Of a DNA stretch of 64,000 nt, positions 22,717 to 34,054 are shown in pieces. The notes under the pieces are model-generated. The model saw only the letters and a program-made list of their open reading frames with translations. It searched no databases and was not told the DNA's origin. This DNA comes from Diploptera punctata (taxonomy: Eukaryota; Arthropoda; Insecta; Blattodea; Blaberidae): assembly GCA_030220185.1 (NCBI GenBank), contig JASPKZ010010239.1, positions 186,001 through 250,000 on the forward strand. The letters are read 5' to 3'. Every line of letters begins with the position of its first letter. Positions within the stretch are counted from its first letter, which is position 1. A program made the translations under genes and the position numbers.

Positions 22717-23113
22717 TACAGGGTGTAACTAATTCCACTTACTGACTTGGAGGCTGTGTAGTGGGGACGGTTACCTTTAACATAGGAACTCATGTCCGGA
22801 AACTTACCGTTTTCCGCTACACGGACTCAAATACCACAACACACGTTATAATCTCCGGCATTTTCTGCGCCACAGACTCTGACGTTCTCCTGACTTGATC
22901 CCACTAAACTATCCGAGGAATAACATGAGACGAATACCGCTTCGTTTGCCTGCAGTTGGGGGGTAGGATTGGTCATTTGAAAAAAAACATACCCTCACGT
23001 TAAGTGCATTCTTGCAGCTATCATCAGTGTCAGACAGTGTGTCAGTTCATTAGTGTTGTTTCATTATTGCGAACTGTATTATTTGTGTTCCCTTCGCGCT
23101 TTCACATTCAATC

Positions 23114-23154
<41 letters not shown>

Positions 23155-23184
23155 TATTATTATTATTATTATTATTATTTATAA

Positions 23185-23381
23185 TTGTAGGCTTTCACGG
23201 CCGGCGTCTTGATTCCTATTTGGTTCGTTTTCCGGGCTAAATGGTCGTGGTCCGGGTTTCTCGAAATTCGACGTTTCGCCTACTGCTGCGGCAGACCTCA
23301 TCAGGAGATCCTGTTTGCTCTCTGTGAACTCCTGAACAGTCCGGACCACGGCCATTTTGCCCGGAAGACGAACCAAACAGG
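23185..23381 (-). mobile_element. Solo Penelope-type terminal fragment (foldback)
   Basis: Starts with GGCTTTCACGGCCGG as in the PLE relic at 10846. Inverted arms of about 37 nt at 23219-23255 and 23338-23374 (TTGGTTCGT-TTCCGGGC... / ...GCCCGGAAGACGAACCAAA) surround a hammerhead-like core. No coding sequence. Same layout as the snap-back at 12920-13105: arm, core, arm, then a short unpaired tail. Confidence 0.75.
23273..23304 (-). ncRNA. Hammerhead-ribozyme-like motif with canonical CUGAUGA
   Basis: Minus strand: CTGATGA (23304-23298), one extra G, stem II GTCTGC / GTAGGC (six pairs with two G-U), loop, GAAAC and GTC. ACGT before the predicted cleavage site is self-complementary. All textbook core nucleotides are present apart from the extra base before stem II. 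Confidence 0.65.
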
Positions 23382-23562
23382 GATTATTATTATTATTATC
23401 ATTATTATTATTATTATTATTATCGTTATTATTATTATTATAGTATTTATTGTTGTGCTAAAGTGGTCCTCCTGTTTTAATTTTGGTGTTAAAAACCGTC
23501 GTTCAGAAATGTTTCAAAAGGTAGAAATATTTAACCTATTGCCATATTAATATATATTTGTT

Positions 23563-25273
23563 TTGGTTATTGTTATTCTGCAAACGGGCGTTGGAACAAA
23601 AGGGAAATATTTGCAGTTGGATGGAAGAGGAATTATAATAAATGTTCACAAGTTTTTCACAGACGAATTTGATGCATTAAGAAAAGGAAAACCTATAATA
23701 TCAGTCGCTGACGTCATGAAGAGAACTACAACTGTTACTGGAATATCTCGCGCAAGCGTATACAGAATTTTAAATAAAAATAAAGATGCGGAAAGGACGG
23801 GAACCAAATTTAGAAAATCTAGCAAAAACAAAAGGGCTTAACACCACACCAAGAAAAAGTAAAATAGATTTGTTTCCAGCAGCTATCATTAAGAGAAGAA
23901 TTTATTCTTTTTATAAAACACGTTTCGTACATAGTTTATCCGACATACACAAAGCTTGACGGTGACTAATTTACTTGAGGGTAGCACATGGGTTGTAATA
24001 CAGGTATTGAAAACTCTAAATTTTCGTTAGGCTAAGAACATTCAGGGAAGAAAGTGTTTAATGGTAAAACCAAATATAGTTGCCAAGAGATTTTATTTCT
24101 TACGGAAAATTCGGGAATTGAGAGAAGGTGACCGACATCACTTATATGGACAAAACTTGGATGAACGTGAACCATACTACATCAAAGTTGTGGTAACAGC
24201 AGAAATCCCATGAATGTGTTCATAGGTAAAGGACAACGGGTTTATCATCATACATGCAGGTTGGTCTGAGGGATTTATTCCAAACGCCCTCCCGTGTTTT
24301 CAAACTAAATCAACGAAGAAATGCCATGAGGAGATGGACGCCTCCGTTTTCAAAGATTGTTTTTTTTTTAAATAAGCTTCTACAAAATATTCCCCAACAT
24401 GGCGTTATTGTAAAGGATAACTCATCCTATCATTCCGTGGAACTAAATAAAGCTCCCATATCATCGACTGTCTATCGGTGTTGTCTCGAGGTAGCGTAGT
24501 CCGTTGTCACCCAGCGGGTTCGATTGCCGATCGGGACAGACTCCTGGGTGAAGGTTTCTTTTCTGAGATTTTCCCCACCTGTATGATAAATGTCAGGAAA
24601 CTAAGGGCCCAACGGTCCCTGAAAATCATCCGGCCATCGTCATCATCCTTATAATTATCATCATCCTTCATCGATGTGGAAAGTAACGGGAAGCTACCAC
24701 ATCTTTAATTCCCTACTAAAGCTGCAAAACATAGCATGCCCTCGGGCAGAATTACTATGGATGGTTGGATGGATGGATTATCTGTTCTAAAAGTAGACAT
24801 ACAAAAATGGTTACAGGAAAATAATATTGAATATGACCCACGAGGCTATACAAGATTATAAAATTAAAAAGATAGATTTAGAAAATATGAAATCGATACA
24901 ATCTCGGAGTTTGAAGGACATACTGTATTCCGTCTCCCATCGTATCATTGCAGCTTCAACGCGATTGAATTAATTTGGGCCCAAGTAAAGAATGACGTAG
25001 CAAAACAAAACTTAACATTCAAATCCAGTGATATAAAACGTCTGTTTGAAAATTCTTTGAAAGTGATATCAGAAAACTGAAAAATGGCGTGTGAACATAT
25101 TCAAGAGGAGAAACAGTTTTATTGGAGAAAAGATGGTTTAATGGACAAAGCGGTCGATCGATTTGTTTGTCGACCTACAAGAAAAGGATAGCGAAAATCA
25201 AGGATGTGAAGAGGCCGCCGCTGATTCTCTTCTGGGCATGGAAGGTATTATACCAATGCCATCGACCCCGTAA
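23563..25273 (+). pseudogene. IS630/Tc1/mariner-family DDE transposase, interrupted by a SINE
   Basis: Order of blocks: GKYLQLDGRGIIINVHKFF (23605), VTGISRASVYRIL (23735, helix-turn-helix), PRKSKIDLFPAAIIKRRIYSFY (23851), LREGDRHHLYMDKTWMNVNHT (first catalytic Asp in YMDKTW, 24140), LNKLLQNIPQHGVIV-KDNSSYHSV (second Asp, 24380), KAPISS (24455). A SINE A copy follows at 24470-24778, then VDIQKWLQENNIEYDPRGY (24793), HTVFRLPSYHCSFNAIELIWAQVK (catalytic Glu in NAIELIW, 24925) and a Glu/Asp-rich C-terminus ending with a stop at 25271-25273. Frame changes occur around 23840, 23990, 24200, 24350 and 25150. Terminal repeats for this element were not found. The element is a different subfamily from the HTH-PRVSEENV type transposases elsewhere. 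Confidence 0.85.
24470..24778 (+). mobile_element. SINE family A, copy 4 (inside transposase pseudogene)
   Basis: Inserted after the KAPISS block of the transposase; coding resumes at about 24784. The head is diverged (TCTATCGGTGTTGTCTCGAGG). It therefore post-dates the transposon. Confidence 0.85.
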
Positions 25274-25339
25274 AGCAGCCCCTGTGCGAAATATAGAGGA
25301 GTACATGCTGCTGTTTATTTCTAAAATCCTGTCTCTTGT

Positions 25340-25550
25340 CCCTTTTACACATAGACTACTACCTGTGGGGTCACTTGAAATTCCTGATTTACGAAACCCC
25401 TGTGACATACGAAGAAAACTTATTGGCATAGGTTATGTCTGCGGCAGATGTTGCAGGAACAAGGATTGGTGATATTTTGTAAAAAAGCATGATGCGGTAG
25501 TACCGAGTCTGTGTTGACGTACATGGTCGTCACAACGAGTCCTTCTTGTG
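25340..25550 (+). pseudogene. Mariner transposase C-terminus (belongs to outer element)
   Basis: Reads YLWGHLKFLIYETPVTYEENLLA, then a stop, VMSAADV, and YRVCVDVHGRH (25501), the standard end of a mariner-type transposase. The expected CD-FYLWG Asp just upstream is not clear. Together with the right terminal repeat at 25701 this is the 3' part of the outer element. The N-terminal and central parts are missing. Confidence 0.7.
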
Positions 25551-25784
25551 GACGCAAACGACAAGTAGCAGGCGTCAGAGAGAGCAACTTGTGTTGTGGT
25601 ATTTTGCGTGCAGCGGAAAAACAGTACGTTTCCGAACATGAGTTTGTATGCTAAACATAACCGTCTTGGTCCCCGCTATAGGTCCTCAAAGTCTGTATTG
25701 GGAATTTAGTTACGCCCTGTATACGCACAAACAAAGTACTAGAAAATTAAATAAAATATTAAGATATTTATTTATTTATATATA

Positions 25785-26070
25785 TGGACGCGCGTCTGTG
25801 GCACAAGTGGTTAGTTACATGACCTCTACCTCTGTAGAGACCCGAGATCGCATATCTGCCACCCCATCTGGAGTTCGTGGTGGAAGAAGGAAGGTTTTTC
25901 CTCGGGGTTTCTCTCATTTTTCCATGCCAAATACTTGATTCCATCACTTCTCCCTATCCATAAATTCATTTTGTTTCATTTTATCTGACTTGTGAAGGTG
26001 AGACAGACTTGCTTAGCAGCGTTCGTGTTTATAACAGATTTTCAATAATAGGGATTTCATCTCATCTCAC
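25785..26070 (+). mobile_element. SINE family C, copy 1
   Basis: tRNA-like head GTCTGTGGCACAAGTGGTTAG with a degenerate B box, body GTTCGTGGTGGAAGAAGGAAGG, TTTTTCCTCGGGGTTTCTC, and an ATTTCATCTCATCTCAC end. Second copy at 61876-62190. A short ORF across it is not a gene. Confidence 0.75.
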
Positions 26071-26313
26071 TTTACAACCCGATCTGCGATTACGCTCGAC
26101 ACCAGTAAAGGGTTTACACATTACATTTTTTATGGAATGGATACGCTAAAACATATTTTCCTCTATCTAAGTTTTATGTTCGAGACGGGGAGTAAATAGG
26201 GAAGTGTGGTCTCAAAAACCAAGGCATTTAATTACCAGCTAACTCTCTGGCACAATCAAACCCATAGCTCATGGCCGCGCGGACATTCATCCCTATCCGA
26301 CATGAGGTTTTAC

Positions 26314-26710
26314 AATCATCACCTGTGTACCGAAATGGACATTTCGATACAGGAATTACGTCTTACTGCGCAAACTATACGTCATCGCGTCTCCATCTCG
26401 AGTGTCATCTTTATGAACAGTGCAAAATGCTTTCCTATCTATCCCTTCCTTTCCTAGTGCGCACCCTGTGCTATCGCGCATTTCCCCTCTCCCTGTGAAC
26501 TCTCATAAATAGCTGTGTTTTGTAACATCGAATCATCATCTACTTAGTCACCATTGGAGTCTGGTCGTAGCAGCTCAGGAGAGCTGATTTTGTTTGTTTA
26601 GTCCAGTAAGCCAGGGTGGGGACGCTAGGATAGTATTTCCCCCAACCCGAGGCTGGACTAGAGTGAGTGATAATGCATGTAATGTCCATTTCGGTACACA
26701 GGTGATGATT
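26314..26710. mobile_element. Unknown 397-bp element with perfect 30-bp inverted repeats
   Basis: 26314-26343 and 26681-26710 are perfect inverted copies (AATCATCACCTGTGTACCGA and on to GGACATT). The interior is GC-richer than the surroundings and holds CTCATAAATAGCTGTG and GCTCAGGAGAGCTGA. No ORF is recognised and no flanking target duplication is clear. It may be a MITE or an LTR-like fragment. Confidence 0.6.
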
Positions 26711-27014
26711 TATATCATATTTTCTTTTTGTATAGATGATCTACAATGATTTCTTTTCTTCGTAAATTGAATATTTATTTATTTATCTTTATATTATATC
26801 TGACTATATTTTGACTCGCATTAAAAGCTTTAGTTGTGCTTTTTACTTACTCTATGCCTATTCATTCAGTAGTTAGCATAAGTCAGATATAAAAGTCAAA
26901 TTCCAAAAGCTTGCTCAAGCGTGTGTTAGTTCCTTTATCACAAAGCTTCCACGATTGTATTTTATAAGTCAGTAAACATTGCATATTGGGAGAATTTAGT
27001 GAAGAAAGTTGAAT

Positions 27015-28692
27015 TTCTCTTTGCCTCTATGGGCCCGGGCAAAGATGTCACAATTTGAACAATCTATGCTTTCCAATCAAAATAGTGATCAACAATATAA
27101 CCCCGCGTGGACGCAAAATGGTAGTAGAACGAGGTTAAATAAGAACAAAACGCCACACCTGTATTATTTACTTATTCTAAATAATTATTTATGTTATTCT
27201 CGCATCACATTGTAGTTCTGCCTCCTGTGCGCTTTCCCCTCTGGTTTTGGTACAAGGAGTTTCCAAGATCCTCCTTCATTCCACATTCGTACTATATGTC
27301 TTGGCCATAGCCGTCTACGAGACTTAAATGTTCTTATTAAATCTGATTTCCCATAAAAATCACATAGCTCACTGTTATGTATCTGCTCCATTCACCTATC
27401 TATTCATTGGTCCAAGAATTTTCCTAAGAATGTTATTGTCAATTACTCGTTATCTTTATTATAAAAAGAGGACCATGTGCATGAACATGGGAAATTTTAT
27501 CCATTGAGGCCCCAACACCATTAGGAATACATTATTATTTATCTTGTTACTTAAATGTACAGTTGCAAAACATGAAAATAGTCCTGTCTAAAAAACTAAG
27601 GTTCGTTCGAGTACTTTCACTACTACTCGCTGAAGGTACTGTTACACGTTGTTGGACCTCCGTCTGAAAATTTATAAAAATGAAATTTGGAACAAGCTTC
27701 GAACTCACAACATTTAATTAACAAAATAAGCGCATTACCGCTGTTTCATGAGGGGTAGACATTTCTTAACATTCACAATCCAGAAACTACTTCAACAATC
27801 TGTGCATCTTACAAGCGCTTCTATTGTTAACAGTACCTGATCCGAAGTAGAACTTAGAATGTATTCACTACAAAAGAGTATGGTCACTTTCATTTTTGTC
27901 AGCTGTACCATTATTTTTTCCACTGCGATCTTGTTTGAATACAATGTAATCTTTTTTTCGAAGTCTTCGTATTTGGTTAACATCTAGAGCAGACCTGACC
28001 GGGGATTGAATCAGGGTCATTACTAAATATAAAGACGATTCCACTATATGAGATGCTCATGTTGGCAACATCGCAAGGCTCAGTAAGTAAGTGCATTTAT
28101 TAAAATAGGGCGGGGAGTGTGCGACGTGAGGAAGCTTGCAGTAAAATATATTGACCATAAAACTCTGTAAGCCTATTTCAGGGAGTGCGACTTCTTTTGT
28201 GGCTTGTGTTCGCTTTATGTGAGTGCCGAGTATCTGTTGCGGCCATGTATCATCTCACTCCACTCGTCCCCTTAATGATACTTTTAGCAAGCCTCTTTAC
28301 TTAGCGGTCAGGGATGCATTATATCATTATGTCCTATATCTGCAGGGCATTATTAACAAACGATCTGACAACCAGTTGGTAGTAAGTAATGCGGTGAATC
28401 CATTTTTGTTACTGCTTTTGGTGCTAAGCAAACTCAACTAGATGTAACATTATTCAATGCAGTATTTCAGTAAGAAATGATATTACCTCTATTTTTCTTC
28501 ATACTGTATCTAATTATTTTTAAAGTTATATATTATTTTTATGTGAAAATCAATAATACCCAGCACATATTTGCCCATTTAGTCCCCAGGGCACCCCCCA
28601 GTATTAATCCTACCATATAATAACATTGGGTTTGAATGTTTTGAGTGACTATATCAACATTCCTTTGCCCGGGCCCATAGAAGGCAAAGATT
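27015..28692. repeat. Spaced inverted repeat (CTATGGGCCCGGGCAAAG)
   Basis: A 26-27 nt block, CTTTGCC-CTATGGGCCCGGGCAAAG, occurs at 27019-27044 and inverted at 28663-28690 with one indel. The palindromic GGGCCCGGGC core stands out in AT-rich DNA. The DNA between contains a LINE tail and otherwise unrecognised sequence. Confidence 0.5.
27195..27400 (-). pseudogene. LINE C-terminal tail
   Basis: Minus-strand ORF: HNSELCDFYGKSDLIRTFKSRRRLWPRHIVRM and GGSWKLLVPKPEGKAHRRQNYN. This is the RLRWAGHVARM...WKLLVGKPEGKRPLGRPRRRW tail of the LINE family seen at 60380-61020. Truncated at both ends. Confidence 0.75.
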
Positions 28693-30575
28693 GATCCACC
28701 TATCCTTTGTAAATTACTTAACATATAGTACTGAAATCTAAACAGTATTATAATCAGGGAAGCTAGAAGGAAAAAGGGGGATTAATTTGGTTTGAGAAAG
28801 CTTTAGAATATATATATCAATATGAAACATGACTAGCTACACAATTAGTAAACATACGTTCACTAAAAAGTAACTTTTAATGATAATTATAAGTCAGATA
28901 ATACAAAATTTAACAAAAAAATTCATCTTCTTGACCGTTAAAATATATAAATAAATTAACAAACTCGGTCAACAATAATAAAAAAAGAAATAATAATAAC
29001 AATATTCATACATACATACACGCACACAATCCAGTCCAACCGAGGGCTAGAGTTCACAGTCCGGTTGCCCTACCCTTGCTTGTGAGACTGATGAAACCAA
29101 ACACCTCCCTCGAGCTACAGTAGACCTGACCACGACGATCCCAAAGTTGATGATGGCCAATATACTAACTTGCACAGCTTATTTAAGGCTTTCGATAACG
29201 AGGGGAAGTTGCGCTGTCACACGCAGCGCAGAAGGAAAGGAGGGGGAGGTACATACAGAGAGGACAACGAAGATAGGAATTTGGCATTGTTCTATAACAT
29301 CACTGCAAAGGAAAAACAGCTATGCTGTTACATACCGAAAAAAGTGATTTCGGTACATGTATTGAAACATACTATATGTGTAATTTATGATTTTCAAGAT
29401 ATTCGTTTCATTGGAAATTTATCTCATCAGATGTCTTTAACTTCTTGTAATTTGGCGTTATGAATATATGGTATGCATTGCCTTGCATTCTGTGGTATTC
29501 ATTTCTTTTGTTCTAAGAAGTTAACTTTTAATTCGGAGTTCTGTCCAGTAATAAGGGAAGTTAATATGCATTTTTCTTTGAGATACATCGACATTAAATA
29601 GGAGGAAAAAAAGATAATTTTATGCGAATTTACAGTATATGACAAGAATGTTAACCCTTAAATTCGTAATGTATCCTTTTGGATACATCAGTTGGTTCAA
29701 TTAATTTAATATGTTTAATAAATCAGAAGAAAACGAACAAAAATAAACCACTTAAATCCATCTATAATTACACAATATACCTAATAATGCAGTTGTACAA
29801 GATTCCGTTTTCACTGCGGTTCGCTACATTCAAATAACTAACAGAAGAAATTAGTGTTTTGTCAATTTAAAGGTTAAGGACACTCATTAACAATTCTAAG
29901 TTAACCTTTCCCCTTGACACACATTCAGATACTGAAATTTAATAAGGAGTAGGTCCACTATTTGTGTTTATGACAGATTAATCTCTAGTAGGTATCTGAA
30001 CGTCTATGGAGGGATGCTATCTCATTTTTCATGGAGAGGTGTAAACATACATTTGAATACTTGGAATTTGTGTTCTAATTCATCATACGGGTATTCAGTC
30101 CTATTGAAATCAAATCCCTCAGCCAGCCTAAACGTTCTTACTCCAAACTACATCTACAGACCTTTATGACCAGAATCATTATCATGCTGATACATACAGT
30201 GATCATCGGCAAACTGGTCATTTATTTTAATTTATGATAAAATATTAAATTTTTGTTGGGAAATATTAATATTAATCATAAATTATTACTTACTGATTAC
30301 ATCCAATTTATCATAGTACAGAACCAAGCAATGTCTGAATTTACTTTAGCATTTAGAATGCCATCCCGTTCTATTAGAAGACCAACACCTTCCACGAAAA
30401 CAGACCCACATTTCAAAAGTTAATTTCTTATCAGAAAAAGTTTAAGGATGAAAATATAATAACCTATTGATACATGGAAATGTTTTAAATAAAAACTTAT
30501 TAAGTGTACTGAGATCAGTAAAATAAAATTAAAACATTTTTTTTTAATAATACTGAATTCTATTTAATGACAATA
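28693..30575. other. AT-rich DNA, nothing recognised
   Basis: ORFs at 29147-29463 have no known motif. The segment 29030-29270 is moderately GC-rich and unidentified. No shared repeat found. Confidence 0.4.
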
Positions 30576-31579
30576 CAGGGTTCTTCATTTATAACCTTTA
30601 CGGGCACACGGCGTTTTGTCTGTGCGCGGTTGGGTGTGCCACAGCCTGCGCGCGTAAAACATGCATACCTTACCTTATAGAAGATGCTGGAAATGTCGTT
30701 CTCTCTCGGCTAAACAGGCATTATATTGGAAAACACATTCTGATTCACTTGATTAAGTTAGGCCACTGTAATGTTTCTGATTTCATTTCTAATATTTTGT
30801 TTTAGTTCTTCCAATGTATGAGGATTTGTCTCGTAAACTTTGTCGACAAGTAAAAATCGCACACTCTTAGATCAGGGGAGCGAGAGGACTATACATAAGC
30901 ACTAAATCACCCTATCTTGAAACACTTCCCTAATTATCTTCATGGACTCCTCTCCTGCATGAGCAGTTGCAGAATATTGTTGAAACCACCTACATGATTT
31001 CTCTTCTTCTGTTAGTTCACGAAAAAAATGGAGTCAAAATGTCATTTCGGTACCTCTCTGAATTTTCAGTCTGCTGGGTCACCTTGGTTTAAACAATGGA
31101 CACACGTACACTTACAAGGTTTTAGTTTTAATAATTTAGTTGCTGTGTGTGAGAATACTGTGAAATTCCCACCTGTAGTGCTAATTTTGGTGTACGTTCA
31201 ATATTTGCGTATATTTCGTCCTCCGTTAAAACTGTACGTTTAACGCTTTCGTTTTTTTGTTTAACACAGAACCAGTGGTTTCGAATTTCTTCACAATCTC
31301 GTGAATTGTAAATCTGAAAGTATGCACTTCACCAGGGAATTTTTGAATATACTCTGTGCGAACACGGCTTCGTGATTCACAATGAAAATAACTTTTACAC
31401 ACAAAAATGCGTTGCTTTAGATTCAATCGCCTGTTCATATTGCCGGACGATACAGAACTGCCGAGTGCCGCTGCTAGCAGATGTGCGCGCTCAAAGGCAG
31501 CCGGTAGTGGGGGAATCTATCAAGAGCTCGGGAGAGGTGAAACGCCGTGTTCCCGTTAGGTTATACAGGAAGAACCTAT
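30576..31579 (-). pseudogene. Mariner-type transposon with terminal inverted repeats, internally deleted
   Basis: Terminal repeats of about 40 bp with some mismatches: left 30578-30620 (GGGTTCTTCATTTATAACCT...ACACGGCGTTTT) and right 31536-31577 (AAACGCCGTGTTCCCG...GGAAGAACC). The minus strand codes for an N-terminal segment MNRRLNLKQRIFVCKSYF...KKFETTGSV (31438-31226). After non-coding sequence comes a C-terminal segment VYETNPHTLEELKQNIRNEIRNIT (about 30840-30770), LNQVNQNVFSN and RERTTF. The central catalytic part is missing. This is a family distinct from 15041 and 34055. Confidence 0.75.
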
Positions 31580-33039
31580 ACATTGATACAGTATTTCCTG
31601 CTTCAATAATTCATTCCATCATCTTAAAATTTCACTATTGTTACCAATATAGGCAGAGAGATATCGTTCCTCTGGTAATAATTACAGCTTAGTCATTCCA
31701 TCAGACTACCACAACATACAGCGTGATTTCAATGCTCACAGCACGGTTGAATTTTTGGATGTTTGATTCAACTTACAACTGGTGATATTTATATTTCACT
31801 CTTTTCAAAAACAGACAATCCTTTTCAATCATAATTTACCGTCTACCAGGTTGTTTTCTTGTGGTAGTACTATCACTTTTCCACTTTATAATATTCGATA
31901 GGTTTGATTTTGGTAGCATCTGAAGGGTTGAAATATAACTGATAGATTTGCTGCTTAGGTATAATCACACCACGTTGAAATTCACTGAGATCTGCAGATG
32001 TAACCAAGTTGTTATATCTGTTATATTAAACAGTTGCTCAACCTGCTTCCATTATGCAAACGTATATCAAGCTCATCGAATGATCGTACCAGAACTATTT
32101 AGATATGTACTCCTCAGCATGTAACTTATATATCTATTGAAAAATGTCCAATATTACTGACTTCTCTAGTTTTGTGCCCATTGCGGTTCACGGTCCGGGC
32201 AGTCAAATTAGGAGTCCCGGTGAAATTATAATTAACATTCTCGCAACAGGATGTCATTCTCACAGTCATAGAAGGCACATACCTTGTGATATGAATGACG
32301 TATGGTTTAAATTTGAACTATTCAGTAGTTATGTTATTTTAAGATGTTTCCAGCGCAAGAAAGTATTTCTGAGAAATTTGGGTCTAAATGTCTCATATAT
32401 CTTAATAAGCATTCGGATTTTATGTTTTGCTTTTTATAGAGAACATATCATATTTCCCTAAAGTTGTTTTCCAATCAACGAAGTGCTTCTCTATTGAGCC
32501 AGGTAAAACTAGAAATTTTGTTAAATGACTTTATAATTCCCCTGTAATAATCAAATATAATTTTTTCTGGTAATGTATAATATTTTCGCTGAAATACCAA
32601 AACTGCCGATAATATTGGCAACTTTATAGGCATTGAACATGATTTGGACAATTGTTCTCTGTGATGGTTGCATTACATACACAAGGTTTAGTGAATGTAA
32701 CTCTCTGCCCGGACGTTTGTCATTTCACTCCTATAGGCGACATAATATTATGCCCTACGTTACGTCATGAGTGCAGGAGCGGAGAAGGGATGCGTTATCT
32801 CATCCTAACCTACAGCGTGTATACCAAAGACATCCCTACACCTTCCCGTGAGGTCGAATTGGCCCGATATGCGAAAGTAACCATTTCGATCATTACTACA
32901 ACTCTCGTCCGATAGCTCGAGAGTTACCTTATTTCACTCGAACAGTGACTGGTGCTAGCCTGAAGGATATCTATCAGTCCTGGTAAGAGCGCAGATGTGA
33001 TCTTAGCATCCGCGAGACACATACAGATACCTCGTTGAA
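31580..33039. other. AT-rich DNA, nothing recognised
   Basis: ORFs at 32144-32461 and 32652-32915 show no recognisable domain. The segment 32690-33000 is GC-richer and unidentified. Confidence 0.4.
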
Positions 33040-33640
33040 CTCAGTTCCTTAGAAATTTAATATAATGATTTCAAACAGTCAAATAACACTAGATACAAGA
33101 CTTATCTGGGCAGCCCACATAGATCAGATTACACGAAAGGCACACACGCTCGTGACATAAAGATCGCTTTTGAACCGGGAAGGAGGACGGTCCGTCGAAA
33201 ATTATAGCTGATTTCTAAGTAGCTATAAACCGTCAGATTATGGCAATGCTCATCTAGGATGGCGGAACGCTGTTAGCAGCTACGTTGTTCAAGTTTCAAG
33301 ATGTTCAGTCTTAGTTTCTCCTCATAGCTGGAGGCATATCTTAATATGTCAACAATAGCCAAATTCACGAGGATTTGGAAGTTCCCTGTAGAGTCGGAAA
33401 CTTCAAAAACATTGTTCACATCTTTGACTCTAAAGCTTCTTGAAGCGAGAAGTCTTGTTCGATAACTAGAGAGGAACCTCGACTATTCAAGTGATGACTG
33501 AAAACTTGTGAATAGTTCACGAGGATATGGAAGTTTTAAAACCACAGTCGAAAATATTTTAGATCTGATGAAGTGGAATCTTCTAGTTCGGCGAACTCAG
33601 ATGCAAAAAGCTGATCAGATGAGTATATACATATCACTAT
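33040..33640 (+). pseudogene. Jockey-like LINE reverse transcriptase C-terminal relic
   Basis: QITLDTRLIWAAHIDQITRKAHTLV (33078) followed by SLLNR is the thumb region (LGVTLDxRLTW..HI). Then YGNAHLGWRNAV and VVQVSR (33240-33300) and IHEDLEVP-like coding in GCCAAATTCACGAGGATTTG (33358). These are hallmarks of Jockey-clade LINEs. Several frame changes. A second, weaker copy of the CACGAGGATATGGAAG block at 33517 suggests a partial duplication. Confidence 0.7.
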
Positions 33641-34054
33641 CCACGAAGAGCATTTTCTGTCTCCAGGCCTTTATCCTAGCGGTTTGACTCATACCCAGGA
33701 GTATTACGCTGTTGTGGAACTTGACCGAAGTTCCCATCACTGATTCTGGCATGATTTTCCATAGTTTCTTCCGATTGTAAAGTAGAACATTTCGTCGATG
33801 GGGCATGACCATTTGTCAATCAAAGTGCCCCAACAATATCTGATCGTCCAACGTTTAAAACAGCGCATTCTGCATAATATCCGTTTTAAATATAACTATA
33901 GCAAAGCATTTTGTATGTGGGAGTAGTTAATACACTGAGTGAATCACCGCCCTCGGTTTGCTTCTTTGATTATGTTGGTCATTGTCTAAAGGTGGTATGG
34001 AAGTAATTTCGAACGACACAAGCCTCTTGAAAAATTATTATATTGCCCATGTAA
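33641..34054. other. Unrecognised DNA
   Basis: A 65-codon minus ORF (33615-33812) has no recognisable motif. Confidence 0.4.

Larger units (their letters stand above)
23111..23450. repeat. (ATT)n microsatellite split by a PLE terminus
   Basis: ATT arrays at 23111-23180 and 23382-23442 flank a ~200-bp PLE-derived insertion. The insertion appears to have landed in a pre-existing ATT array, so its exact target duplication cannot be read. Confidence 0.8.
22717..25723 (+). mobile_element. Outer mariner-type element with nested insertions
   Basis: Terminal inverted repeats of about 22 bp: TACAGGGTGTAACTAATTCC at the left (22718-22737) and GGAATTTAGTTACGCCCTGTA at the right (25701-25721), next to TA. 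Just inside the left end is AACTCATGTCCGGAAAC (22788), also present at 44490 and 45160, so this is a recurrent 5' region. A transposase C-terminus lies near the right end (25340-25550). Between them sit an ATT microsatellite with a PLE terminus, a second transposase pseudogene and a SINE. Confidence 0.7.

Noticed and set aside
30576..31579. Endogenous viral element
   Set aside because: Terminal repeats and coding blocks fit a mariner-type transposon; I saw no viral gene anywhere in the window.
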